Assembly: GCA_028565635.1 (NCBI GenBank)
Contig: JAOXYB010066889.1
Coordinates: forward strand, 1 to 10,175
Length of the DNA stretch: 10,175 bases
Origin: Phoronis ovalis
Taxonomy: Eukaryota; Phoronida; Phoronidae
Direction: 5' to 3'
This document shows positions 1 to 8,546 of the stretch, one piece after another (position 1 is the first letter of the stretch; every line of letters begins with the position of its first letter). The translations under genes were made by a program, and so were the position numbers. A model generated the notes under the pieces. That model did not search any database, was not told where the DNA came from, and was given only the letters and a program-made list of their open reading frames with translations.

Positions 1-7
1 TATATAT

Positions 8-38
<31 letters not shown>
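1..38. repeat. TA/CA dinucleotide microsatellite
   Basis: Alternating TA and CA dinucleotides run from the window edge to about base 38, as a TA block, a CA block and a longer TA block. The tract is cut by the window border, so its true length is unknown. Such compound microsatellites are common in animal intergenic DNA and no function is implied. Confidence 0.9.
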
Positions 39-138
39 CCGATATAGGAAGTGCCCCCCGGGCTTTAGAGCAAGGATTTTCTCTCAGGCTTATCTATAAT
101 TGCTAAAAATAAACAGTGAATCATACAATAAGTAGTAA

Positions 139-146
139 TGACGTCA
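139..146. promoter_or_regulatory. Consensus cAMP response element (TGACGTCA)
   Basis: The full 8-bp palindromic CRE sequence TGACGTCA is present, about 400 bp upstream of the start codon of the GIY-YIG gene. This is the classical CREB/ATF binding site, and the CpG in its centre has survived in an AT-rich setting. A single perfect 8-mer can arise by chance, so a regulatory role is inference. Confidence 0.35.
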
Positions 147-354
147 GATAGTTTAAATACCTTTGAACAGGTAAGATTTGAAATATTAAAAATATTTTTA
201 AATCTCCTTTATAACATGCTTTATGCAAATTTCATTGATGACCCGTAGCTATAATATTGTTAAAATTATCATTCTTTACTTCAGATGTAAATATACGTGC
301 AATTAGTCATGTATTTGAACAACTAAAACAATTTGGGAAATAATTTCAACAAAC

Positions 355-380
355 CTGTTTTACCTGTACAGGTAAAACAG
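355..380. repeat. Perfect 26-bp palindrome upstream of the GIY-YIG gene
   Basis: Bases 355-380 equal their own reverse complement with no mismatch and no spacer. Each arm is 13 bp (left arm CTGTTTTACCTGT). The centre is TGTACA, flanked by two inverted ACAGGTA motifs that resemble the E-box-like core bound by ZEB/Snail zinc-finger repressors. It lies about 170 bp before the start codon. It could be a dimeric protein-binding site, a cruciform-prone site or a remnant of an inverted duplication; the sequence does not decide among these. Confidence 0.7.
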
Positions 381-550
381 TGTATTGTGGGAAGTAAATT
401 TTGAATAGACTGACCTAATTTCATACCGGACTTGACAAGTTTGGGACGCTAAAGAAATGTTCTACATTTTTCTTGGTTGCCAAACCTCAAGTTGAACTTA
501 CGATAACTGACAAAGAAACTGTCAACTTCAGACAATAAAGAACCTCGATC

Positions 551-3197
551 ATGGCGAATGCTCCTAAATTTGACGAGAAAGTATGGAACGAAAAAAGTCG
601 GATTGATTATGCCCCCGAAACTAGAGGCTACTACGCATTGGGAATCATCGAAGTTATTTACATAGGTGAGGGACGTGATATTCATATTTTGTGTTAATGG
701 CAACAAATTATTATGAGATTACAGAGAATGGTTATGTTTCAGTTTTCAATATGTTATAGCGCATGGTCATGTATAAACCCCACTTTAATAATTATTACGG
801 TTCATTTCCGCAGTCTCAACATTAAGATTTTACTTCATCTACAGTCGATCCCTAAACACTATATAGGGTAGGCGTGTCTGTTTTCAGTCATGAATTTGAA
901 TTTTATACAGATTTTTTTTTGAAATTCTTTTAAATTACATCTATAAGCACATATATCAGTTAAGGGATTAATTAGGTTCTGTAATTATAAATGCAGTATA
1001 TAATATAATTATGTATACTGTTCTTATCATAACAGACATATCAACAGGTAGTAATGAGAAGAGGTAGGAGCTATTCTCCAATCATACCCATGCGTTAAAT
1101 ATAGGCACGTTTTCAATTAGTATCACTGGCACTAATTCACACACTCAATTATTCTGTGGAGTAGTGTGAGGATCGACTAAAAAGCACATTCATGGTTCAG
1201 TGGATCGTTTTATGGATTCTCACCATTGTAAGATTAAACATGCAGGGTCATTAATTCACACATTAACATAACACTTCGTCAATTACTGATGTGTATGTAT
1301 AATATGTTTTGTGGGATTTAGTAATTGAAGTCTTAACTGAAAATATATTTTTCATTTATGTATAGGTACTAATCCACCTGCCTTATGTAGGACAACTGTT
1401 CGAGAACGATTACGGAGCCATTTCACTGGTCGAGATGGAATGCGTGTTAGTATGCATTTAGCCAACCTTAATTCGTGGGATGCAATGCGTATCTGGTCGT
1501 TTGACACAAACAGACCATGTATTGAAGAAAAACGTCTCATAAATGAGTACAAGATTCTACACAATGGCCGCATGCCCGAATTTAACGAGTTGAGGGTATG
1601 GAGTGCTAAAAAATGTCCCACGTGTAGTAGTATTCCTCCTACACCAATGGCGCCTCACTTAACAACGTGGACATGGAAGAGGGTTCCACAATCAGAGGCT
1701 TCTACTGATGGTGTATGTGTTTACGAAACTTTGGACCAAAGAAGACTCTTTAATAAGAAAGGAATTTATGCCATTGGTCGTATTGTGCTATTTGAAAGTG
1801 AGTTGACGGATAACATTAAAAAAAGTATGCAGGAACATTTAGAAGGACTTCCAGGAGCGATTGTTAGATGCTGGTGGCGAGAAGCTCCGCAGGATGTTCC
1901 TTTGAAACAGATGCTAAATAGAATGCAATCTTTAAGAGGTAGTAGAAGGTCACTTAACAACTCAGCAAGTAGCTTATCTTCAGAGAAAAGTGGACGGAGA
2001 TTAAATGCAATACAAAAGCAGTCAAATAGCACTACAGAAAAAAAAGAACATGAGCAGAGACCTCGACCAGTAAGATATCTATCTGCAACAGCAGCAAGTC
2101 GAACACAAAGTGAATCAGTACCAAGTCAAACTCAAAAGGCGGCAGTATGTGGTCGAACACAAAGTACATCAGTATCAAACCGAGCACCTAGTGAATCAGT
2201 ATCTGATCAAACACAATTAAATACCTCAGAATCAAGTCGAACACAAAGTGACTCAGTATTTGGTAAACCGAAAAGTACATCAGTACCTGATGTAGCTCAT
2301 ATTGGCATAGTATCAAATCAAAGACAACCTGCCTCAGTTTCTGGTCACAAACAAAGCACAACAGTGGTGAATCAAAAAGAAATTGACTTTGATCAAACTC
2401 ATGATGGGTCTGGGGCAGATCAGACTCAAATTGCATCAGTATCTGGTCAAACTGTACCACCATCTGATAAAATCAAAAATGTACCAGTACCAAGTCGATC
2501 TCAAAGTGCTTCAGTATCAAGTAGAAAACAAAAAGCTCCTATAACTGTTCAAAGGCAAAATCCATCTATTTCTGGTCGAACTCCAAGTCCATCAATATCT
2601 GATCAAACCCAAAGTGGATCAGTATCAAATCAATTTGTATCAATGTTGAATCCAGCTCAAAATTCGTCAGCTTCTCATGGGCTTCAAATTGGATCTGTTT
2701 CAAGTCGAACACATAATTCATCCGTGTCTAGCCGAAAAAGTTCACCTGCATCAAATCGTTCCCAAAGTGCATCGGTATCTGGTCGAACAGAGACCAGAGT
2801 GGCCTCTAGTCGACCACAAAGTGGGTCATTCCGGGTTGGCATTGCTACTGTATCTGGCTCACATCGTTCACTGGATAAATTACCAGAGAAGACAACAATT
2901 AAGGATATTGCCAAAACAAAACCTGAAGCAATTGACACTGGGAAGAGAAAAAATAAAAAAGGCGAAGTGGTGTATCATTACAAATCTTCAAATAAAGTAG
3001 AGAGAGTGGACATATCTGAAGTAAAGTTACGAGACAGGAAAACACAAAAACATGACAATCGAAAGTCAGAAAGGAAACCTTCTCAAAAAGGCAAAGGAAA
3101 AAACTCAGCTATAAGGGAGAATGAGCAAGACTATAGAAAAGCTGTTGGAGTAAACAAAAAGAAAGACCACTACACAACTGACTGTGTGATTTCTTAA
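551..3197 (+). CDS. GIY-YIG nuclease-domain protein with nonapeptide-repeat region and C-terminal CaaX box; join(551..665,1366..3197)
   Basis: Joining exon 1 (551-665) to exon 2 (1366-3197) through a phase-1 GT/AG intron gives 648 residues. The start at 551 has a good context (A at -3, G at +4) and an in-frame TAA at 536-538. Residues about 26-113 read as a GIY-YIG domain: GYY (26-28), YIG (37-39), Arg53 and His57 in the helix VRERLRSHF, Glu93 three residues before LI (the place of the metal-binding Glu in UvrC-like members) and PEFN at 109-112. GIY-YIG domains cut or nick DNA in a metal-dependent way; activity here is inferred. A Cys pair (122, 125) and a degenerate second GIY-like stretch (170-222) follow. 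Residues 284-523 are Ser/Gln/Arg-rich nine-residue repeats, probably disordered. Residues 564-617 are Lys/Arg-rich with an NLS-like KRKNKK. The last four residues, CVIS, fit a CaaX prenylation box. I do not recognise a named orthologue. The splice is inferred, with no transcript evidence. Confidence 0.85.
666..1365 (+). other. Predicted 700-bp phase-1 intron of the GIY-YIG gene
   Basis: The donor is TAG/GTGAGG after base 665 and the acceptor is a T-rich tract ending TATAG before base 1366. Joining these bases keeps the frame and rebuilds the Gly of the YIG motif from one base of exon 1 and two of exon 2. Without splicing, exon 1 reads into the intron for nine residues and stops at a TAA. The interior is AT-rich, with no ORF or RNA gene that I can support. 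Confidence 0.8.
2098..2829 (+). repeat. In-frame 27-bp degenerate tandem repeat coding for a nonapeptide array
   Basis: Inside exon 2 the protein falls into roughly two dozen units of mostly nine residues, with consensus [R/Q]-T-Q-S-x-S-V-S-[G/S/N/D]. Clear units include RTQSTSVSN, RTQSDSVFG, QRQPASVSG, RSQSASVSS and RSQSASVSG. Several units are lengthened or broken, for example near 2385-2420 and 2450-2490. The DNA shows the same period in recurring words such as CAAAGT and TCAGTATC. The array looks like a coding minisatellite grown by slippage or unequal exchange and then diverged. The product should be disordered, polar and rich in possible phosphorylation sites. Confidence 0.85.
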
Positions 3198-4187
3198 TCA
3201 AAGGTGTACAATTATTGAGGTTTTGTTGAACTTATGCATAGCTACAAACCATAACAGTTGTTTATGAATATTTACAAAAGCGGAGTTTAATTGGATCTTT
3301 ACTTAAGGTTATGTTGGTTGAGTAATACACAAGACTTTTTCACAAGATTTTATCTGCTTATATTTTTACTTTTTTTATTTTTAGCATAGGAACACATGCA
3401 TTTGTGTTCAGATTGTTGGCTTGCTTTTCTGTTTTGTAGTTTTAACATATGTTTTTGTTAGTGCTGTTAAATTATTTATGCCAAAATATTTGCACTGTGT
3501 TACATTTTGTACTATTACTAACTTAGGTTTCAGTTGTTTTTTAATGTTTTAGGTTCGAAAGTACAAATCTAAGAAGGGTCCATTTATTAATATCATAATT
3601 TTTTACTGTTAACACACGATTTGTTTAATAAGTAAAATGAATATTCTTGAGGAGTGCATGATTTGTAATGCAGACAATTATATATATTTGTTATAAAATG
3701 ACATTTTCTACTGTGAAAGGTGCATAGATTGTACTTGCCAGGCCTGCACTGGATATTACATGTCATTATTGTCAAATTTTAAATGATTTCTCATCATTAC
3801 CAAAAAGTCGGATAATAAGCTTCCTTTTGCAAGTATACTGGGTGAATTATTGTCTTCCTAATAGTTTCATTGTAGTAGATTCCGCCATTTATTGTAACAT
3901 TTATTAAAATTGTTTTTTTTTAGCTTGCCGTGTGATAATATAAAACTTGGGAGACAATTGTGATCATAGTTTTTTTTACTAACATTATATACTAACCTTA
4001 TATATAGGTGCACAGTTGTGCTGTGTTTATGTATTTTATAACTCTGAAAAGCTAACACAATATTGGTAAAGATCGCACGTGCTATCCCCTCAGAAATATG
4101 AATTTTCGACTATAGCAATTTATTATTTTTTTTAATGATTAAAGTGCATTTTTGTTTATATGCGTTGTTGTATTTTGTATTATTACT
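3198..4187 (+). other. Presumed 3' UTR and downstream spacer of the GIY-YIG gene
   Basis: This AT- and T-rich stretch follows the TAA stop and has no coding potential that I can support. No AATAAA is seen until 4198-4203; weaker ATTAAA variants occur at about 3903 and at 4138-4143. The transcript may therefore have a 3' UTR of about 1 kb, or may use a variant signal. Confidence 0.45.
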
Positions 4188-4680
4188 TCAGAAGTAAAAT
4201 AAACTATACACGCTAATATGTGTTTTAGCTTTTTTAACCGCATGACATGAAATTAAAATATTTTTTTATAAAAAAATATAAAATTACGCATATATCAACG
4301 TCTTCAACGTTGGTGTAAGGGGAGCTAGGTGGATTTTTGAGTGGATTTTAATTGAATCTAATACAATTAATTAACTTTTTAATTTTGATATACACTGGGT
4401 AAACGAAAACAAACGTTTCTATATAAATTGAATTTACAAAACAATTAATCCTGTGGTTTAATTATGTAAAATATATTCTGAAGTAAAATAAACTTTACAT
4501 GTTAAAACGTGTTAGTTTTTTAAACCACATGTTATGAAATTTAAATGTTTGATAAAAATTATGGAATTACGCATATAGAAACGTCCTCAACATTAGTATG
4601 TAAGGGAATCAAGTTGCATTTTTGAGTCGGTGTTCATTGAATCTACTATTAAAGTTTTTTGCTTGCTAAGATATTAAACT
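4188..4680. repeat. Diverged tandem duplication, two copies about 285 bp apart
   Basis: A segment at about 4188-4392 recurs at about 4477-4678 in the same orientation. Anchors shared in the same order are AAGTAAAATAAACT (4192 and 4481), ATTACGCATATA (4283 and 4566) and ATTGAATCTA (4351 and 4636), so the offset drifts from 289 to 283-285. Between the anchors the copies align with many substitutions and small gaps. Neither copy encodes protein. It may be an old local duplication or two neighbouring copies of a dispersed non-autonomous element. Confidence 0.75.
4198..4203 (+). terminator. Candidate polyadenylation signal AATAAA for the GIY-YIG gene
   Basis: This is the first canonical AATAAA after the stop codon at 3197, about 1 kb downstream. 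It sits at the start of a duplicated segment, and a second copy of the same word lies at 4487-4492 in the other duplicate. AATAAA is frequent by chance in AT-rich DNA, so use of either copy is uncertain. Confidence 0.3.
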
Positions 4681-4900
4681 TAAAAAACCCAGAGACTGTT
4701 TTCAACAGCTTTATCAAACACGTCCGTGATTTTTACCTTACTGTTCAAACATGTTTGACAGGACAGCCAACAAATTTATCAATATACATTGGTTAAAGTA
4801 AATGTCGAAAATGTATGTCTTTTCTGTCGTCAATTTTCATCTTCAGCGTTTGGCATAGCTTGGGATAAACTCATTCCTCTGCTGGCCAGTGCCATTGTTT

Positions 4901-5872
4901 TTAAGTAATAAAAATCGATTCCTTGTTGTTTTGTGACGTATTAACATTGTTTATGGCATTATTACTCCTACAAATCGGCTTGAACTCTTTCCAAAGTCCT
5001 CCGTAAAAAAATGGATTTATAAAAGAATGAGCGTCCAAGACATCTACTAGCAAAACTTGTAAAACAGGGTACTTGTATTTGCCTCCAGTTACTTGCAAAA
5101 TAGGCAGCGGCATCCAACACACGGTGTATGTTATCAAAATGATCGCCATTAATTTTGTCACTTTAGTTTGAAGAATGTATTCTTGAGAACCACGATTTAT
5201 CTTTGTCCGGTCACAACGTATATAGATTAATATGCAAATATATAATAACCAGCTCAGTAGAATATTTACAAATATATATATTGACATCCTCGTAAGAGCG
5301 ACGGGACTCAGGTATAATTCTGCATCTGCACATGTCACCTTCGGATTTTCTCCAGTCTTTGTTGAATTGAACACGAGCACTTCGGCTACTACAAAAGTGA
5401 TGATAATAAACCATATTGTCGATAACAGCATTACAGCATATACTGGTTTATACTTTTTATACTTGAAGGGAGCGAACACGACAAGGACTCGTTCACATGT
5501 TAATACAAACATTGTAGTAACTGATAACAATGGTGGTATAAAAGCCATGCATGTCACCAAATAACAGAATTGGTACTGCCGCAGAAGTGTGCAATCAAAC
5601 TCTGGTACAAGATGAATAATTGTGCTACGCATTGTATGGGAAGGAGCTTTCCCAAGTCCTGTTATAATATCGCTAATAATAATAAAACGTATTGAGTACT
5701 TTGTCACATTGAGGCTGGTTCTGTTCTTATTGCGACAGAAGCTATATAGCGCAAACCCGTTCGCGACAACGATAGCTAACATTATAAAAACTTGTTCGAT
5801 TAAAAGAAAGACGGCCCAACCAGTGGAAATAGTAACTTGAGTTTCGAGCTGTGTTGCTGTATTATTCTTCAT
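4901..5872 (-). CDS. Class A (rhodopsin-family) seven-transmembrane G-protein-coupled receptor, orphan
   Basis: This intronless 323-residue plasma-membrane receptor should couple an extracellular ligand to heterotrimeric G proteins. Hydrophobic helices lie near residues 18-45, 61-80, 98-128, 144-168, 192-219, 238-262 and 269-292. Class A landmarks are Asn38 (1.50), Asp68 (2.50), Cys103 (3.25) with its likely disulfide partner Cys181 in loop 2, Glu127-Arg128-Val129 in place of DRY, Trp154 (4.50), Cys-Trp-Met-Pro at 252-255 and Asn-Pro-Phe-Phe-Tyr at 286-290. A short helix 8 ends at Cys301, a possible palmitoylation site. Possible N-glycosylation sites are Asn3 and Asn169. The third intracellular loop is short, about 20 residues. 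TM5 lacks the usual proline and TM3 carries two adjacent prolines (113-114). The ERV-L stretch and the small loop 3 recall small class A groups, but I cannot name a ligand. The gene converges on the GIY-YIG gene. Length and motif set suggest it is intact. Confidence 0.92.
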   Translation of the reverse strand: MKNNTATQLETQVTISTGWAVFLLIEQVFIMLAIVVANGFALYSFCRNKNRTSLNVTKYSIRFIIISDIITGLGKAPSHTMRSTIIHLVPEFDCTLLRQYQFCYLVTCMAFIPPLLSVTTMFVLTCERVLVVFAPFKYKKYKPVYAVMLLSTIWFIIITFVVAEVLVFNSTKTGENPKVTCADAELYLSPVALTRMSIYIFVNILLSWLLYICILIYIRCDRTKINRGSQEYILQTKVTKLMAIILITYTVCWMPLPILQVTGGKYKYPVLQVLLVDVLDAHSFINPFFYGGLWKEFKPICRSNNAINNVNTSQNNKESIFIT

Positions 5873-6053
5873 TTTTCTGTTTGTTAGGTTTCAGTAGACA
5901 ATTACTTGCTTTCGTGTTGTGCGCGGCAAATATAACATTATCTTTCGTGCAGTCTGTCATATGGCATAAATATATACACTGTAATGTAATAAGTAAAAAG
6001 CTGATCTCTTTTGCGGGTACAGGTACACGTACTGATTTTATCGAAACATTATA

Positions 6054-6065
6054 AACTATATAGTT
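6054..6065 (-). promoter_or_regulatory. Candidate TATA-like element upstream of the GPCR gene
   Basis: AACTATATAGTT is a 12-bp palindrome about 180 bp upstream of the GPCR start codon. Its TATATAG core could serve as a TATA box on the minus strand. TA-rich words are frequent here and no initiator is evident, so this is only a candidate. Confidence 0.2.
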
Positions 6066-8500
6066 CTATTGATATTATGTTAATTTACAGCATAAAACAA
6101 ATTAAATGAAAGTTTAGTATTTCACCGGTAAGGCCAAGCCTAAAGTACGTTGCTGTCATTAATATTTACTGATCAGAACTGTTGCAGGCGTTTAACTTTT
6201 TTGCAATTTTTTAATTTATTGAATTGATGACAATTTTTACTTGGATTTCGCAAAAATGAAGTTACAGTTGGGTTACCGTTAACAGTTGACAAACACATCA
6301 TCAGCGACTCTATCATATCTGCAGAGCTGAGGTAATTGCGATTAAAGGAATTCAGCAAAACATTTTTTTGCGTGGCCTAATGATGCTAGGAAAGACGACT
6401 TTATCCGTAGTCATAATTTTTTGATATATATTCCATTAATTTGACAATTGTAACATCCACGCGAAGGTATTGTTCTCATTTATGAGATTGTAGGCGTCAT
6501 AAGGAATTTTGTGATACGTGTGGGCGCGTCATGTGTGTTACTTTACAAAATAATGGGATATCACCATTACTACAATTATGTGACATGTAGCATAAGGATA
6601 CAATTGATTTTCCCATCCACCTCAATAGTAACATTTTGCCTTCTAGTAAATAGACTAACTCTTCGCGGAAAATTCTGTTCAGTCACAATTAAATAAAGAT
6701 AATCATGTCTCATGCCTACTCCCCATTTTTCGTGCATTCTTAACCATGCAATTATTTTTTTTGTGAACTCTGAACACAGACCACGAGGTGGAATTAGCTA
6801 AAAATACATACAAAACTGCATGGGTTACCTTCTAGGCCTGGATATATAATGCCCTCAAATTCTGATAAAAAATAACAATTTCAAATTGCGATTTCTCTCA
6901 CTTTGTGCGAAATTAAAGCCACTTTCAAATAGAAATGTTCATATAGCTGCCCAGGGGCAAAAACAAAAAGAAAGATAAACAAGACATATTAATACGCACC
7001 CAGGAACTATTTTCAGCATGTGGACATGTGGATTACAGACGATGGTTGCTATTGGCTATCTAATGCCATGTACGTGAGGTCTATGTGTCTTTTTAAGCAG
7101 TCCATTCGTTGCAAAAACATATTTTATTTAGTACCGTATTTCTCTCATGATTAAAAGCTCCTCCTGCGAATAAAGTACTTTTTGCTGCTTTGGTTACACA
7201 GAAAACTACACGAGGAATAGGTATTATTTCAAATGAAAATCCCTTTTTGCATTCAGTTTTCTTGAATAATACAACCTTTTTATGTTTTTTTTAATTTCCA
7301 AGAATTGGGGATATAAACTCCCATGCATTTTTCACTTATAATTTATTTATTCTTGAATGAGGGAAAACGTACAAGAGGACTCGACAGTCGGGAATAAAGC
7401 ACGCGAATACAGTGAAAACTGATTCAAAGACGCCAGTGCATGATTGGAAAAATGAAAATAATTAAACAATGGAAAATGATTTGTCTAAATGTTTCGAGAA
7501 ATGGTTTCCTGTACTATTAAACAGAAGACATTGTTTTTTTCGCTCTTGACATTATAATTACATAAAATCTTAATCCGTTGTACGTAGGCAAATTATACAT
7601 AAATCTTTTTTATGGCATATGTCATAACATTCAAGCCAGTTTTATGCCAAAAAAATGTAGCTATAAAAAATAACTATGAACAATATCTTTGAGCGTATAT
7701 AATAATGAATTCTTTAGAAATTTAAACGTTGCTATGATCACTTAGAACTTTTTTAGTCATTTGTAGATATTCTATTTAATCAGTGGTAAATGTTCGCATG
7801 TGCACTTGCTTTTAAAATCATTTGTGATTACACAAACTAATATAATCGTGTAATATATTCAATAAAACGCAACACATTATTATTTCAATGTATTCATCAA
7901 GCAATGAAGTAGGAAGGTGCTCCGATGAGCTGGTGAAAACATAATGTTTTAAAACATATGTTATCATTTTGATGAATAAATTAATTAAAAACAACCGATT
8001 AAACTAATTTTATAAGTCGAAGAAGTAGTGTCTGGGTAGGATGCCAGAACTCCGTCCTACAGTCATAAACTTAATCCAAAAAGATCTGCTAAAAAATCCA
8101 TTTTTTTTGGCAACGGTAGAGGTAGAAATCTAAAAAATATTTAGCAATCTATTTTATGCAAACCTTTTTAAGGTAATAAGAAATCCAGTTGTTTGCAGTG
8201 TAACAAGTAACGTAATAGCATTAATCCAAAAATAAAACTATACAACCCAAATTAAAAATTTTATTACAACCGGGAATCATACCCCAATTCAAAAAAAATA
8301 TGTCCCCCCGGGATGTTGATAGTCGGAAAGCATCCTTATTATTTGCATATATTTGAACATTCTCGGCCACCAGCATGTTATGTTGATATTATGGGATGAT
8401 TACTTTGTAAAACTCAACATGAGAGGTTTAAAATCGATAATCAGAGTGAATTCTTAAAATAAAATAATATAAATTATTTATAGTTAAAAACAAATCGAAC
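6066..8500. other. Gene-poor AT-rich spacer
   Basis: About 2.4 kb holds only short ORFs without recognisable motifs. Small inverted repeats occur, for example around 7827-7854 (ATTACAC pairing with GTGTAAT), 7940-7962 (ACATAATGTTTT with a near-matching arm) and 8037-8062 (GTAGGA pairing with TCCTAC). I see no tRNA, snRNA or conserved coding signal. Distal regulatory DNA or a 5' non-coding exon of the GPCR gene could lie here without being visible. Confidence 0.5.
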
Positions 8501-8546
8501 TATTTTTCATCATGAAGGTGAATCGGTCCAAACTGCCTATCTTGCC

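Larger units (their letters stand above)
39..550 (+). other. Upstream region / presumed promoter and 5' UTR of the GIY-YIG gene
   Basis: This non-coding stretch lies directly upstream of the GIY-YIG gene. It holds a consensus CRE (139-146), a perfect 26-bp palindrome (355-380), an AATAAA (108-113) that could belong to a gene to the left, and a good splice-donor consensus CAG/GTAAG (exon edge 170, intron from 171). An AG at 530-531 before the start codon could be the matching acceptor of a 5' UTR intron, but its pyrimidine tract is weak. The transcription start cannot be placed from sequence alone. Confidence 0.4.

Noticed and set aside
51-62. CCCCCCGGG shared with 8303-8312
   Set aside because: Only nine bases match and the flanks do not align, so this is not evidence of a repeat boundary.
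449-706. 85-residue minus-strand open frame over exon 1
   Set aside because: It is antisense to exon 1, whose plus-strand reading has a GIY-YIG motif, a good start context and a matching splice site.
2188-2463. Minus-strand open frame across the repeat array
   Set aside because: It is an antisense shadow of the in-frame 27-bp repeats and has no independent signal.
2677-3000. 107-residue plus-strand open frame inside exon 2
   Set aside because: It is a frame shadow of the repeat region and basic tail; the 27-bp repeat keeps other frames open as a by-product.
3593-3775. 60-residue minus-strand frame in the presumed 3' UTR
   Set aside because: It is Cys/Asn/Tyr-rich and random-looking, with no motif or splice context.
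5232-5564. 110-residue plus-strand open frame over the GPCR
   Set aside because: It is antisense to a clear class A receptor with all major landmarks.
6173-6358. 61-residue minus-strand frame upstream of the GPCR
   Set aside because: Its composition is not absurd for protein, but there is no motif, no convincing splice sites and no link to the GPCR frame; chance is more likely.
6511-6696. 61-residue plus-strand frame
   Set aside because: It lacks any recognisable domain and its composition follows local base content.
8341-8348. ATTTGCAT POU octamer
   Set aside because: An AT-rich 8-mer with no nearby gene or companion element such as a PSE.
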